This document shows, in pieces, positions 36,583 through 46,378 of a stretch of 64,000 bases of DNA. A program made the position numbers and the translations under genes. Under the pieces are notes generated by a model that saw only the letters and a list, made by a program, of their open reading frames with translations, did no database searches and was not told the origin of the DNA. The stretch lies in NCBI RefSeq assembly GCF_001434135.1, contig NZ_AZEB01000001.1, positions 1 to 64,000 of the forward strand, read 5' to 3'. This stretch comes from Lentilactobacillus kisonensis DSM 19906 = JCM 15041. Lineage in GTDB: Bacteria > Bacillota > Bacilli > Lactobacillales > Lactobacillaceae. How positions within the stretch are numbered: the stretch's first letter is position 1; every line of letters begins with the position of its first letter.

Positions 36583-37539
36583 ATGAAAATAGCTAAGCTC
36601 CATTATCCCTTGGATGACTCGTTTCATGTTGATGGCAAGACGGTCGTTGCAATGGGGCTATTTGATGGGTTTCATAAGGGTCATCAGGAAGTTCTGAAAC
36701 GGGCAAAGGATGAGGCTGCTAAAAGTGGGGCAACGTTTGCCGTGCTGACTTATGATCATCATCCGGCGTTGGTGTATAAAAAAATGTCCGGTCATGAGAA
36801 ACGCTACCTCACACTACTAGATTATAAGATGAAATTATTTGAAGCCTTTGGCGTTGATCAAGTTTTTTTGGTTAATTACTCATATGCCTTTCAAAGTCAG
36901 AGTCCCCAGGCATTTATCACGAACTTCATTGAACGGTTTAATGCATTGGCGGTTGTTGCCGGTTTTGACCATACATATGGGGATAAACAAACGGCGACAA
37001 TGGCGAATCTACCGAAATATGCAGATGGTCAATTTAAAGTCATTACCGTCCCACCCGTTGATGATGATGGAAAGAAGATTAGTTCTACCAGAATTCGAAT
37101 TGAGCTTGACTCTGGAAATGTTGATGAGGTCAATCAATTGTTGGGGAGACCGTTTCAAACTGAAGGCGTTATTGTTCACGGTGAGGAACGTGGTCGTTTA
37201 TTAGGATATCCAACTGCCAATGTCGAACATTCAGAATACCAATGGCTGCCAAGAATCGGTATTTACGTTGTGACTGTGACGATTGCCGGGAAGAAATATT
37301 TAGGGATGGCGTCAATTGGTAAGAATGTCACCTTTTCCGATATTCATCCGATGACTGTCGAAATTAATTTACTTGATTTTAACCAAAATATTTATGGTGA
37401 AGTTATTAAAGTTGATTGGTTACACTATCTCCGTGATGAAGTTAAGTTCCAAACACCAGAGCAGTTAATTGATCAGCTCGCTGACGATGCCAACAATACG
37501 CGTCAATATTTACAAACACATCCAACTATTTTAGATTAG
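36583..37539 (+). CDS. ribF: Bifunctional riboflavin kinase/FAD synthetase
   Basis: This 318-residue enzyme makes FMN from riboflavin and then FAD. The N-terminal adenylyltransferase domain has VVAMGLFDGFHKGHQEVLKRA (the usual GxFDGxHxGH pattern), VVAGFDHTYGDK and ISSTRIRIEL. The C-terminal kinase domain, from about 185, has GEERGRLLGYPTANVE and the late WLHYLRDEVKFQTPEQLIDQL. Both activities are expected. It is co-transcribed with truB. No terminator is seen before the hrcA regulatory region. Confidence 0.97.
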   Translation: MKIAKLHYPLDDSFHVDGKTVVAMGLFDGFHKGHQEVLKRAKDEAAKSGATFAVLTYDHHPALVYKKMSGHEKRYLTLLDYKMKLFEAFGVDQVFLVNYSYAFQSQSPQAFITNFIERFNALAVVAGFDHTYGDKQTATMANLPKYADGQFKVITVPPVDDDGKKISSTRIRIELDSGNVDEVNQLLGRPFQTEGVIVHGEERGRLLGYPTANVEHSEYQWLPRIGIYVVTVTIAGKKYLGMASIGKNVTFSDIHPMTVEINLLDFNQNIYGEVIKVDWLHYLRDEVKFQTPEQLIDQLADDANNTRQYLQTHPTILD

Positions 37540-37544
37540 CACCA

Positions 37545-37571
37545 TTAGCACTCAAAACAAATTGTTGCTAA
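37545..37571. promoter_or_regulatory. Degenerate CIRCE-like element
   Basis: TTAGCACTC, nine bases, then TGTTGCTAA: the left half is perfect, the right half matches CIRCE at 6 of 9 positions, and the spacing is exact. It lies upstream of the TTGACT -35 box of hrcA. Confidence 0.6.
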
Positions 37572-37588
37572 AAACATGCCGTAATTCC

Positions 37589-37617
37589 TTGACTATTGTG
37601 GAGTGGTTTGTTAAATT
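37589..37617 (+). promoter_or_regulatory. hrcA operon promoter
   Basis: TTGACT (37589-37594) with TAAATT at 37612-37617 after 17 bases; the TATAAA at 37617-37622 is the alternative -10. The CIRCE element begins 12 bases downstream. Confidence 0.6.
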
Positions 37618-37628
37618 ATAAATGTGCC

Positions 37629-37655
37629 TTAGCACTCGAATATATTGAGTGCTAA
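37629..37655. promoter_or_regulatory. CIRCE operator
   Basis: TTAGCACTC, nine bases, GAGTGCTAA: a perfect match to the HrcA operator. It lies just downstream of the promoter and 16 bases upstream of the hrcA start, so HrcA should repress the hrcA-grpE-dnaK operon. Confidence 0.97.
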
Positions 37656-37670
37656 AAAGAGGTGATTCTG

Positions 37671-38711
37671 GTGCTAACGGATAGGCAAAAAAGTATTCTT
37701 CAAATAATCATTCGTGATTATACAAGAACAGGAATGCCAGTTGGTTCCAAGGCATTGGCTTCAGAGTTTCCAACCCATGTGAGTTCTGCAACGGTTAGAA
37801 ACGATATGGCTGCACTTGAATCAAAGGGCTTAATTACTAAGACGCACTTTTCGTCAGGGCGGGTACCATCAATTGAAGGTTATCGCTATTACGTGGATAA
37901 TTTAGTTGAACCGGATCCACTGGATGACAGTGCGGAAGATTTGATCAAAAGTTCTTTCAACAGTGAATTCAATCGAATTGATGAGATTATTCAAGAATCT
38001 GCGAAGGTTCTGTCCGATCTAACCAGTTATATGGCGTTAACGTTTAATCCAGAATCTGGAGATAACGTTACTTTGGGTGGTTTTAGGCTTGTTAAGTTAG
38101 ATGATCGGCAAGTAATGGCAATCATCGTTACCAATACGGGTCATGTCGTTAATAAGATTTTTAGGCTCGCAAACGTTTCTTCTGAACAATTAGAAACGAT
38201 CGTCAATATTATTAATACTGAATTGGTAGGCAAGCCGCTTAAGCAAGTTCTTGATAAGCTTAAATTTGATATCCCAATGCTCATGACCAAGTACATTCAG
38301 ACTCCTGAAGGATTTTTGAAAATATTTGGTGAGATGCTTAATGAAGCGGGTCGTGATAAGGTTCATGTTGACGGTGAATTAAATCTATTACGGTTTGTTG
38401 AACGTCAAGATGTTGATCGGCTAAAGCCACTGTATAACTTACTTGGAACTGAGGATACGGTTCAAAAGATTATCAATACCAAGTCTAATGATGTTCAAGT
38501 ACGAATCGGTGGTGAACTTCGGAATGACTTGTTGAAGGATTATAGTATTATCACGGGAACTTATGATTTGAACGAATATGGTCATGGTGTCATTGCAGTT
38601 ATTGGGCCGACAAGGATGCCGTACTCAAAAGTTATTGGCATCGTTGGGGCTTTACGGGAAGAATTGACTAAGAAGCTGTTAGGCTATTACGATGATGACC
38701 AGGACTCGTAA
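37671..38711 (+). CDS. hrcA: Heat-inducible transcription repressor HrcA
   Basis: This 346-residue repressor binds CIRCE and is released upon heat shock when GroE is occupied. The N-terminal winged helix has LTDRQKSILQIIIRDYTRTGMPVGSKALASEFPTHVSSATVRNDMAALESKGLI. The later GGELRNDLLKDYSIITGTY and GVIAVIGPTRMPYSKVIGIV are typical. GTG at 37671 gives the standard LTDRQ start and is spaced well from AGAGGTG; the in-frame GTG at 37662 overlaps that site. It is first in hrcA-grpE-dnaK. Confidence 0.97.
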   Translation: MLTDRQKSILQIIIRDYTRTGMPVGSKALASEFPTHVSSATVRNDMAALESKGLITKTHFSSGRVPSIEGYRYYVDNLVEPDPLDDSAEDLIKSSFNSEFNRIDEIIQESAKVLSDLTSYMALTFNPESGDNVTLGGFRLVKLDDRQVMAIIVTNTGHVVNKIFRLANVSSEQLETIVNIINTELVGKPLKQVLDKLKFDIPMLMTKYIQTPEGFLKIFGEMLNEAGRDKVHVDGELNLLRFVERQDVDRLKPLYNLLGTEDTVQKIINTKSNDVQVRIGGELRNDLLKDYSIITGTYDLNEYGHGVIAVIGPTRMPYSKVIGIVGALREELTKKLLGYYDDDQDS

Positions 38712-38744
38712 TGTTCACAAATTACAACCTAAGGAGGCGATTGT

Positions 38745-39350
38745 TTGGCAGATAATAAGGAAGATTCCACGAATAAGAATCAAGATCAGCCGGAAAAGCA
38801 ATCGGCAGTGAAGCCTAATGATCAAGCGAATAAGACAGACCAAAAATCGGCTAAAGCTGCCCCTGCTGATAAACATACTGAAGAAATAACGAAGCTTAAA
38901 AAGACGGTCGTTGAACTTCAAAAAAAGTTTGACGATATGGAAAATCGGTACCTTCGGGCTGAGGCGGATATGAAAAATATTCAAAATCATGCCAAAAAAG
39001 AGCAAGCCGATTTAATCAAGTATGATGGGCAACAATTGGCCCATGATATTTTGCCCATTGTTGATAATCTACAGCGTGCCCTTGAAGTTGAAGCTACTGA
39101 CGATAATAGTAAGCAACTTAAGAAGGGTGTTTCCATGGTTTATGAGCATCTCAATAAGGCACTCAAAGACAATGGCATTGAGATTGTCGATGCTTTGAAC
39201 AAACCATTTGATCCGAAATTCGAACAGGCTATCCAAACTGCTGCGGCGGATGATGATCATCCGGCTGAAACTGTTGTTCAGGTTTTGCAGGATGGCTATC
39301 GTTTGAAGGATCGGGTTTTACGACCAGCGATGGTTGTTGTAGCAAAATAA
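38745..39350 (+). CDS. grpE: Nucleotide exchange factor GrpE
   Basis: This 201-residue co-chaperone releases ADP from DnaK. A disordered, charged N terminus (about 1-45) precedes a long coiled-coil helix (EEITKLKKTVVELQKKFDDMENRYLRAEADMKNIQNHAKKEQ) and the C-terminal beta domain with GIEIVDALNKPFDPKFEQAIQT and VVQVLQDGYRLKDRVLRPAMVVVAK. It starts at TTG after AAGGAGG and is 33 bases after hrcA, under the same CIRCE control. Confidence 0.97.
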   Translation: MADNKEDSTNKNQDQPEKQSAVKPNDQANKTDQKSAKAAPADKHTEEITKLKKTVVELQKKFDDMENRYLRAEADMKNIQNHAKKEQADLIKYDGQQLAHDILPIVDNLQRALEVEATDDNSKQLKKGVSMVYEHLNKALKDNGIEIVDALNKPFDPKFEQAIQTAAADDDHPAETVVQVLQDGYRLKDRVLRPAMVVVAK

Positions 39351-39376
39351 ATCTTTAAAGAAAAAGAGGATTATTT

Positions 39377-41248
39377 ATGGCAAGTAATAAAATTATTGGT
39401 ATTGATTTAGGGACCACGAACTCAGCCGTTGCTGTACTTGAAGGTAACGAGCCAAAGATCATTGCAAACCCTGAAGGGGCAAGAACAACACCGTCCGTTG
39501 TCGCATTTAAAGATGGCAAACCACAGGTTGGTGAAGTAGCTAAGCGCCAAGAGATTACTAACCCTAACACTGTTCGTTCAATTAAGAGTCATATGGGTGA
39601 ACAGGGTTATACCGTTGACATCGAAGGCAAAAAATACACACCACAACAAATTTCTGCAATGATTTTACAGTACATTAAGGATTTTGCTGAGAACTATTTG
39701 GGTGATAAAGTGACGGATGCTGTCATTACCGTTCCTGCATACTTTAATGATGCTCAGCGTCAAGCTACTAAGGATGCTGGTAAGATCGCTGGCTTGAATG
39801 TTAAGCGAATTATCAACGAACCAACGGCGGCAGCTTTAGCATATGGTCTTGATAAACAAGATAAAGATGAAAAAATTTTGGTTTATGATTTAGGTGGTGG
39901 AACGTTTGATGTTTCCATCCTTGAATTGGGTGATGGTGTCTTCCAAGTACTTTCAACCAATGGTGATACCCATCTTGGTGGTGACGACTTTGACCAACGA
40001 GTTATTGGTTGGTTAGTTGACAACTTCAAGAAGGAAAATGGGGTTGATTTATCAAAAGACAAAATGGCTCTTCAACGTCTGAAGGATGCTGCTGAAAAAG
40101 CTAAGAAGGACTTATCAGGTGTGACTGAGTCTGAAATTAGCTTGCCATTTATTTCTGCTGGCGATAACGGGCCACTACATTTACAAACGACCCTTACTAG
40201 AGCTAAATTTAACGAATTGACTTCTGATTTAGTTGCTAAGACCAAAGTACCGTTTGATAACGCTTTGAAGGATGCTGGCTTACAAACTTCTGATATTGAC
40301 CAAGTGATCCTAAATGGTGGTTCAACTCGGATTCCAGCCGTTCAAGAAGCAGTTAAGTCATGGACTGGCAAGGAATCTAACCACTCAATTAACCCTGATG
40401 AAGCGGTTGCTTTAGGAGCTGCTGTCCAAGGTGGTGTGATCACTGGTGATGTTAAGGATGTTGTCCTACTTGATGTAACGCCACTTTCACTTGGTATTGA
40501 AACAATGGGTGGTGTCTTTACTAAGTTAATTGACCGTAACACGACTATTCCTACTAGTAAGTCACAAGTGTTCTCAACTGCGGCTGATAATCAACCTGCC
40601 GTAGATATCCACGTTCTCCAAGGTGAACGACCGATGGCTGCTGACGATAAGACACTTGGTCAATTCCAGTTGACTGACATTCCAGCTGCTCCTAGAGGGG
40701 TTCCTCAAATTGAAGTTACCTTTGATATTGACAAGAACGGAATTGTTAACGTTTCTGCTAAGGATAAGGGAACTGGTAAGGAACAAAAGATCACCATCAA
40801 AGATTCGTCAGGCCTTTCAGATGACGAAATCAAGAAGATGATGAAGGAAGCTAAGGAAAATGAAGACGCAGATAAGCAACGTAAGGAATCTGCTGATCTC
40901 AATAACGAAGTTGACCAACTGCTCTTCCAGACTGACAAGACCCTTAAGGAAGTTAAGGGAAAGGTTTCTGATGACGAAATCAAGAAGGCTGAGGATGCTC
41001 GTGATGCCCTCAAGAAAGCCAAGGAAGATAATAACGTTGACGATATGAAGGCTAAAAAGGATGATCTTAATAAGATTGTTCAAGACCTTGCCGTTAAATT
41101 GTATCAACAACAAGCACCAAAAGACGGTGATGCCAAAGGAGCCCAACAAGGATCTCAAGAAGGCACATCTGATAATAAAGACGATGGTAAAGGCGGCGAC
41201 GGAACTGTCGACGGCGACTTCCATGAAGTGCACGATGATAAAAAATAA
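39377..41248 (+). CDS. dnaK: Molecular chaperone DnaK (Hsp70)
   Basis: This 623-residue ATP-driven chaperone has an ATPase domain (1 to about 360) with [18 protein letters not shown], the phosphate-2 segment [15 protein letters not shown] and the adenosine segment [13 protein letters not shown]. It lacks the ~24-residue insertion of gram-negative DnaK, as in other Firmicutes. The substrate domain follows the [14 protein letters not shown] linker region. The C-terminal tail is Gly/Asp-rich ([14 protein letters not shown]). The ATG follows AAAGAGGA, 26 bases after grpE. Confidence 0.98.
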   Translation: MASNKIIGIDLGTTNSAVAVLEGNEPKIIANPEGARTTPSVVAFKDGKPQVGEVAKRQEITNPNTVRSIKSHMGEQGYTVDIEGKKYTPQQISAMILQYIKDFAENYLGDKVTDAVITVPAYFNDAQRQATKDAGKIAGLNVKRIINEPTAAALAYGLDKQDKDEKILVYDLGGGTFDVSILELGDGVFQVLSTNGDTHLGGDDFDQRVIGWLVDNFKKENGVDLSKDKMALQRLKDAAEKAKKDLSGVTESEISLPFISAGDNGPLHLQTTLTRAKFNELTSDLVAKTKVPFDNALKDAGLQTSDIDQVILNGGSTRIPAVQEAVKSWTGKESNHSINPDEAVALGAAVQGGVITGDVKDVVLLDVTPLSLGIETMGGVFTKLIDRNTTIPTSKSQVFSTAADNQPAVDIHVLQGERPMAADDKTLGQFQLTDIPAAPRGVPQIEVTFDIDKNGIVNVSAKDKGTGKEQKITIKDSSGLSDDEIKKMMKEAKENEDADKQRKESADLNNEVDQLLFQTDKTLKEVKGKVSDDEIKKAEDARDALKKAKEDNNVDDMKAKKDDLNKIVQDLAVKLYQQQAPKDGDAKGAQQGSQEGTSDNKDDGKGGDGTVDGDFHEVHDDKK

Positions 41249-41278
41249 TCTTTAAGATTGTTATTTAAGCAAGAAGTC

Positions 41279-41302
41279 AAGGCCAGCCGGCTTTGGCTTT
41301 TT
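41279..41302 (+). terminator. Terminator after dnaK
   Basis: AAGGCCA and TGGCTTT form a short stem with an eight-base loop, followed by T residues. Confidence 0.65.
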
Positions 41303-41320
41303 GTTAAAATATGGTATTCT
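41293..41320 (+). promoter_or_regulatory. Separate dnaJ promoter
   Basis: TTGGCT (41293-41298), 16 bases, TATTCT (41315-41320) with TGG just before it. No CIRCE site is nearby, so dnaJ may be partly independent of HrcA. Confidence 0.5.
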
Positions 41321-41358
41321 ATCAAGGATAAAGAATTGATTGAAGATGGGAGTTTCTA

Positions 41359-42504
41359 ATGGCAAGTAAAGATTATTATGATATCCTCGGAGTCTCAAAA
41401 GACGCCAGTGACGATGAAATCAAACACGCCTATCGTAAGTTGTCTAAAAAGTGGCATCCTGATATCAACAAGGCTCCTGATGCTGAGGAGAAATTTAAGG
41501 AAATCAACGAAGCGTATGAAACACTAAGTGATCCCCAAAAGCGGGCAAACTATGATCAATACGGTTCAGCTGATGGTGCTGGTGCTGGATTTGGTGGCGG
41601 TGCTGGTGGATTTAGCAACTTTGATGGTGGCGGCGGTTTTGGCTTTGATGATATATTTAGCCAGTTCTTTGGTGGCGGCCAACGAAACGCTGATCCATCT
41701 GCGCCACGGCAAGGACGCGATTTACAGTACCAAATGACGTTGGATTTTGAAGAGGCCATTTTTGGTAAAAAGACGGTTATTAAGTATAACCGCGAAGCTC
41801 AATGTAAGACTTGTGGCGGTACTGGTGCTAAGCCAGGGACTTCGCCAGTTACTTGTTCACGATGTGGCGGCCGTGGTTATGTTACCACTGAAACCAACAC
41901 ACCGCTTGGCAGAATGCAGTCAAGACAGACTTGTCCTGTTTGTCACGGAACTGGTAAAGAAATCAAGGAAAAGTGTCCAACCTGTGATGGTCGTGGCCGA
42001 GTTGACGAACGTCATGAATTAGAAGTGAACGTTCCCGCTGGAATTGACGATGGTCAGCAGATGAGACTTCAAGGCCAAGGTGAAGCCGGTGAAAACGGTG
42101 GCCCTTATGGTGACTTGTACATTGTCTTTAAGGTTAAACCAAGCAAGGACTTTACCCGTGATGGGTCAACTATTTACGTTGATGAAAGAATTAGTTTTGC
42201 TCGTGCAGCTTTAGGTGGGAAAATTCAGGTAAAGACTGTCCACGGAGACGTTGAACTGAAGATTCCTGCTGGAACTCAGACTGGCACAACCTTTAGACTT
42301 AAAGGGAAAGGTGCTCCTAGATTGCGCGGTAACGGTACTGGTGACGAACGAGTGACGGTGACCGTAACGACCCCTAAGAGCTTAAATAAGGATCAGAAAG
42401 TTGCAATGGAAGCATTTGCTAAGGCTAGTGGTGAAAGTCTGGATGGCAAAGGCGGCGGTCATTTTTTTGACAAAATGAAAGATGCGTTTGACACCAAAAA
42501 ATAA
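41359..42504 (+). CDS. dnaJ: Molecular chaperone DnaJ (Hsp40)
   Basis: This 381-residue co-chaperone stimulates DnaK and binds unfolded proteins. The J domain (1-70) has the HPD motif in [18 protein letters not shown] Gly/Phe-rich linker (about 73-115) follows, then four CxxCxGxG-type zinc repeats ([42 protein letters not shown], about 150-220), then the two C-terminal substrate domains and the dimer tail. All zinc Cys pairs are present. It has its own promoter after a terminator behind dnaK. Confidence 0.98.
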   Translation: MASKDYYDILGVSKDASDDEIKHAYRKLSKKWHPDINKAPDAEEKFKEINEAYETLSDPQKRANYDQYGSADGAGAGFGGGAGGFSNFDGGGGFGFDDIFSQFFGGGQRNADPSAPRQGRDLQYQMTLDFEEAIFGKKTVIKYNREAQCKTCGGTGAKPGTSPVTCSRCGGRGYVTTETNTPLGRMQSRQTCPVCHGTGKEIKEKCPTCDGRGRVDERHELEVNVPAGIDDGQQMRLQGQGEAGENGGPYGDLYIVFKVKPSKDFTRDGSTIYVDERISFARAALGGKIQVKTVHGDVELKIPAGTQTGTTFRLKGKGAPRLRGNGTGDERVTVTVTTPKSLNKDQKVAMEAFAKASGESLDGKGGGHFFDKMKDAFDTKK

Positions 42505-42533
42505 ATGCTTTTTTGATTATCAATACGATAAAT

Positions 42534-42575
42534 AATAATTGGGAGATTGGTGAATACCAGTCTCTCAATTATTTT
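42534..42575 (+). terminator. Terminator after dnaJ
   Basis: AATAATTGGGAGATTGGT pairs with ACCAGTCTCTCAATTATT, with two G-U pairs and a GAAT loop, then T residues. Confidence 0.88.
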
Positions 42576-42702
42576 AGCTAACCATCAATTTCGGCGAGGT
42601 GGAATAAACTGCTTAAACCAAAGATGGCGCTGCTTAGGATAGCTCACCACTAGTTTTTAGAGAACTTGCTAGTTGGCCTGCTTTCATTTACACTGAAATG
42701 GT

Positions 42703-42711
42703 TGGTATAAT
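42703..42711 (+). promoter_or_regulatory. Extended -10 promoter of lepA
   Basis: TGG followed by TATAAT; the -35 region (TTTCAT at 42682-42687) is weak. Confidence 0.55.
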
Positions 42712-42743
42712 GAGATTTAATAAGAATGAAAGTGAGATACAAC

Positions 42744-44582
42744 ATGGATTTACAAAAAATGAAGGATCATCAAAAATATATTCGCAATTTTTCCATCGTT
42801 GCTCACATCGACCATGGGAAATCGACGCTGGCAGATCGAATTCTCGAAATGACTGATACGGTTGCCAAACGGGACATGAAGGACCAGCTTTTGGACAATA
42901 TGGACCTTGAGCGTGAGCGGGGAATTACCATCAAACTTAACGCCGTTGAATTGACATATCATGCTAAAGACGGGCATGACTACGAGTTTCATCTGATTGA
43001 TACCCCTGGCCACGTGGATTTTTCATATGAGGTTTCTCGAAGCTTAGCTGCTTGTGAGGGTGCCGTGCTTGTTGTTGATGCTGCCCAAGGGGTTGAAGCG
43101 CAGACACTGGCTAACGTTTACTTGGCAATTGATGATAATTTGGAAATTGTTCCGGTTATCAATAAAATTGATTTACCATCTGCCGAGCCGGAAAAGGTCC
43201 GCACCGAAATTGAAAATGTAATCGGGATCGATGCTTCTGACGCAGTACTGGCAAGTGCTAAGAAGGGCATTGGCATTGAAGATCTACTTGAACAGATTGT
43301 TCACAAAATTCCTGCCCCAGATGGTGATGTTAATGCGCCTTTAAAGGCATTGGTCTTTGATTCGGTTTATGATGATTATCGCGGTGTTGTGTTAAGTGTC
43401 CGGCTATTTGAAGGCACTGTTCAACCTGGTGATAAAATTCGGATGATGAATAGCGGCAGTGAGTATGAAGTAACCGAGGTTGGGGTTAATTCCCCTAAGC
43501 CGGTAAAACGAGATTACCTAATGTCTGGGGACGTTGGTTATATCACTGCTAGCATCAAAGACATTACCCAAACTCGAGTTGGTGATACGGTTACGAATGC
43601 GGACGACCCGGCTGAAGAGGCGCTGCCTGGTTATCGGGTGATGAACCCAATGGTATACGCTGGTCTTTATCCAACTGATAACGCCAAGTTTGATGATTTG
43701 CGTGAAGCTTTGGAGAAGTTGAAACTGAATGATGCCGCTTTGGAATTTGAACCCGAAGTTTCAAAAGCATTAGGATTTGGATTTCGTTGTGGCTTTTTGG
43801 GACTTTTACACATGGATGTTGTTCAGGAGCGGCTCGAACGGGAATTTAACCTTGAGCTAATTACAACGGCCCCATCGGTTACCTATGAGGTTGATATGAC
43901 GGATGGTGAACAGAAGGAAGTTGAAAATCCTTCAGAAATGCCTGAAGTTTCCGCGATTAAACAAATTTCTGAACCATACGTCAAAGCAACCATTATGGTG
44001 CCAAATGACTATGTCGGCCCCGTCATGGAACTTTGTCAACGACGCCGTGGCGAATTTGATACAATGGAATACCTTGATGAATACCGGGTAAATGTCATTT
44101 ATCATATGCCGCTGTCAGAAATTATCTTTGATTTCTTTGACAAATTAAAATCTAGTACAAAAGGCTATGCTTCCCTTGATTACGATCTGGAGGATTATAA
44201 GCCAAGTGATTTAGTAAAGATTGATATTTTGCTAAACGGTGAGCAAGTTGATGCGTTAAGCTTTATTTCGCATAGACAATTTGCTGCAACGAGGGCACGG
44301 GATATTGTTGGTAAGCTTAAAAACATTATTCCCCGGCAAAATTTTGAAATTCCAGTCCAGGCTGCAATTGGGGCGAAGATCATTGCCCGAACGAACATCA
44401 AGGCTTATCGAAAGGACGTTACCGCTAAGCTGTATGGTGGTGACCGAACCCGGCGAATGAAGTTATTGGAGAAGCAAAAGGCTGGTAAGAAACGAATGAA
44501 GGCTGTTGGGAAAGTTGAAATTCCACAGGAGGCCTTCATGGCAGTTTTGCAGACTGACGAAGAGGAAAAGGGCGACAAATAG
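42744..44582 (+). CDS. lepA: Elongation factor 4 (LepA), translational GTPase
   Basis: This protein of about 612 residues resembles EF-G without its domain IV and acts on ribosomes in initiation or back-translocation. G motifs: [28 protein letters not shown] and INKIDLPSA. The unique C-terminal domain is seen in [67 protein letters not shown], cited here only as the block near residues 515-590. ATG 42744 gives the normal family length; an ATG at 42726 adds six residues. Confidence 0.97.
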   Translation: MDLQKMKDHQKYIRNFSIVAHIDHGKSTLADRILEMTDTVAKRDMKDQLLDNMDLERERGITIKLNAVELTYHAKDGHDYEFHLIDTPGHVDFSYEVSRSLAACEGAVLVVDAAQGVEAQTLANVYLAIDDNLEIVPVINKIDLPSAEPEKVRTEIENVIGIDASDAVLASAKKGIGIEDLLEQIVHKIPAPDGDVNAPLKALVFDSVYDDYRGVVLSVRLFEGTVQPGDKIRMMNSGSEYEVTEVGVNSPKPVKRDYLMSGDVGYITASIKDITQTRVGDTVTNADDPAEEALPGYRVMNPMVYAGLYPTDNAKFDDLREALEKLKLNDAALEFEPEVSKALGFGFRCGFLGLLHMDVVQERLEREFNLELITTAPSVTYEVDMTDGEQKEVENPSEMPEVSAIKQISEPYVKATIMVPNDYVGPVMELCQRRRGEFDTMEYLDEYRVNVIYHMPLSEIIFDFFDKLKSSTKGYASLDYDLEDYKPSDLVKIDILLNGEQVDALSFISHRQFAATRARDIVGKLKNIIPRQNFEIPVQAAIGAKIIARTNIKAYRKDVTAKLYGGDRTRRMKLLEKQKAGKKRMKAVGKVEIPQEAFMAVLQTDEEEKGDK

Positions 44583-44709
44583 GCGTTATCCTTGCAGAAT
44601 GTCGACCATCATTTCAGTAAGTTCCCACCATTTTCCGACTAAAACACTCAAAAAATGATTGCGATTCTGGAGATGACCAATTGGTGAACTCAACATTTGA
44701 ATAAATAGC

Positions 44710-44754
44710 AAAATGATGCTTATCCCATTGGTTTGAGGTAAGCATCATTTTTTG
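44710..44754. terminator. Terminator between lepA and the convergent XRE-like gene
   Basis: AAAATGATGCTTA and TAAGCATCATTTT form a 12-13 bp stem flanked by A and T runs, suited to both directions. Confidence 0.88.
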
Positions 44755-44782
44755 GGGTCAAAGTCAAATAGCCATTTAATCA

Positions 44783-45208
44783 TTAGGCCATTGGCTTTTT
44801 ATCTAATTTATGATGATAAAGTTTATCTAGTTTATCGATTTCCGATTGATCATCAAGGACATCATTGAAAAGCTGTTCAATAACTGCGGCCATTGCGGGC
44901 TCATCTGTAGGGGCATCAACTTCTTCGACCCGTTCCTGTTCAGATTCGTATAATTCTTGCAAAATATTAATAAGACGGTGGCGAAAGTGGGAAAGTTGCC
45001 CGTTTATTAAATTGGTTGTAGGTGGCACCAAGTGATAGTCGTAATATTGTTCAAGCTTTTCGACGGTTTGCAGTGACAAGTTGTTAACGGAGCGCTTGTT
45101 ATTTCGCAACCTGATAATAATTGAGGAATTAACACCGGTCAGTTGTTGAATTTGATAGGCGCTATCCTTGCTATTAATGATACTTTGAATTTTATCCTTA
45201 ATCGTCAT
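44783..45208 (-). CDS. Putative HTH (XRE-like) DNA-binding protein
   Basis: This is a 141-residue cytosolic protein. The first ~60 residues look like a Cro/XRE-type helix-turn-helix: IINSKDSAYQIQQLTGVNSSIIIRLRNNKRSVNNLSLQTVEKLEQYYDYH, with the recognition helix around SSIIIRLRN. The remaining part is acidic and helical (SEQERVEEVDAPTDEPAMAAVIEQLFNDVLDDQSEIDKLDKLYHHKL), perhaps for dimerisation or a partner. The target is unknown. It is convergent with lepA; the next gene on the same strand lies 211 bases upstream, so it is probably monocistronic. Confidence 0.65.
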   Translation of the reverse strand: MTIKDKIQSIINSKDSAYQIQQLTGVNSSIIIRLRNNKRSVNNLSLQTVEKLEQYYDYHLVPPTTNLINGQLSHFRHRLINILQELYESEQERVEEVDAPTDEPAMAAVIEQLFNDVLDDQSEIDKLDKLYHHKLDKKPMA

Positions 45209-45419
45209 ATTGTTTACCCGGAATTAGTCTTTATTTTGGCAATCAATATTACCAAGTTAACTGACGCATTACCAACTTCCTATTCACCATCAGTATATGT
45301 CAGGTGTCATATAGAGTCAAACTGATAGACTTTTAAGTTAGGTCATCATTTGCTTAAAAATGCTAGATGCGGTCAGCTAGTAGGACTCAAGTGAGTGACA
45401 AATTAGATAACAAGTCACG

Positions 45420-45821
45420 TTAACCAATTCGCAGTTCAGTAATTAATTTAGTATCAATTAATTTCTTATCAGCATTAGTCTTTTGAATTACCCGGTTCAA
45501 CTGATTATTATTAATAATATAATTATCAAGGTTATCAAAGAACTCTTTGGTTGGAACCTGAAGTAAATTACGGTCGTGAGATTGTTCAAAACTGACTTTA
45601 TCGAGTACAAGGCCCTCTGGAAGTGCCGAGAAAATATTTGTAATTGCCCGAAGCGCTACTTCGCCGTTTTTCAAAATTGTGTAGTCCAAGTAATGGCGGT
45701 TAAAGCATTGATGCCCTTCAAAAATGGTGTCACTAGAATGGGCTTCTAAGACGGCTCGATAGCGAATTTCGATCGTATCTGGCCGGATTTTATTAATAAA
45801 ACGAATGCGAAATAATTCCAT
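45420..45821 (-). CDS. Uncharacterised protein
   Basis: I do not recognise this 133-residue protein. It has no membrane segment or signal peptide. The first half is a mixed alpha/beta domain (MELFRIRFINKIRPDTIEIRYRAVLEAHSSDTIFEGHQCFNRHYLDYTIL stands for residues 1-50), followed by an acidic and helical C-terminal part. The ATG is preceded by AAAAGGAGTTG, a clear ribosome binding site, which supports a real gene. It is divergent from the next gene on the + strand. Confidence 0.65.
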   Translation of the reverse strand: MELFRIRFINKIRPDTIEIRYRAVLEAHSSDTIFEGHQCFNRHYLDYTILKNGEVALRAITNIFSALPEGLVLDKVSFEQSHDRNLLQVPTKEFFDNLDNYIINNNQLNRVIQKTNADKKLIDTKLITELRIG

Positions 45822-45994
45822 GAACTTCCAACTCCTTTTCTTCCATCATATGATAGATAGATTAGTTAACGCAAGCGAGATTGACAACAAAATGTTTGCG
45901 TTTTCGATCACATTCAATTATTATATATATTAATTCGTTTTTTATTCGATTTGAGTTCCTTTAAAAAAACTAATAAGTGGGGAGGTGTCTATCA

Positions 45995-46339
45995 TTGTTA
46001 AGTAGAACAAAACAATATCTTAGAAAAAATGGCTATTTTTATAAAAAAGAATATATTCGCCCCTTACTTACGCCAGATAATATTTATATTTTCCGTTTTG
46101 GTCGGGATCGTCTGGACAATCGGTTGATCATTCGATATAGCCACAAATGGACTGGCAGGCAGCGAATCAATGAGATTGATTTGCGCCTTCATAAGCAAAA
46201 ACACCCCCGGATTTTTGAAAATGAGTCTGAGTTACTTCAGTACCTCGAAGGACATCTTCTAAAGCACGAGGCTAAAGTACGCGCTCGTGAAGATAAGGAT
46301 AGTAAACAGCATCAAGTACCTGATGGGGCATCCAAGTAG
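45995..46339 (+). CDS. Uncharacterised small basic protein upstream of prmA
   Basis: This is a basic protein of about 114 residues starting at TTG 45995, eight bases after GGGGAGGTG; the open frame from 45977 starts within that site. It contains RKNGYFYKKEYIRPLLTPDNIYIFRFGRDRLDNRLIIRYSHKWTGR and ends in a charged tail. I recognise no domain; the spacing of aromatic and basic residues would suit nucleic acid binding, but that is weak. Its stop codon lies in the loop of a terminator hairpin, so it is separated from prmA. Confidence 0.65.
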   Translation: MLSRTKQYLRKNGYFYKKEYIRPLLTPDNIYIFRFGRDRLDNRLIIRYSHKWTGRQRINEIDLRLHKQKHPRIFENESELLQYLEGHLLKHEAKVRAREDKDSKQHQVPDGASK

Positions 46340-46352
46340 GATGCTCTTTTTG
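46328..46352 (+). terminator. Terminator overlapping the end of the preceding gene
   Basis: GCATCC/GGATGC with loop AAGTA and a TCTTTTT tail. The stop codon TAG spans the loop and the right arm. Confidence 0.75.
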
Positions 46353-46378
46353 TATTCAATCGACAAAGGAGATTAGCA

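Noticed and set aside
40817-41233. 138-residue frame on the - strand inside dnaK
   Set aside because: It mirrors the helical, Lys/Glu-rich end of DnaK, which naturally gives long hydrophobic antisense frames. No start signals are seen.
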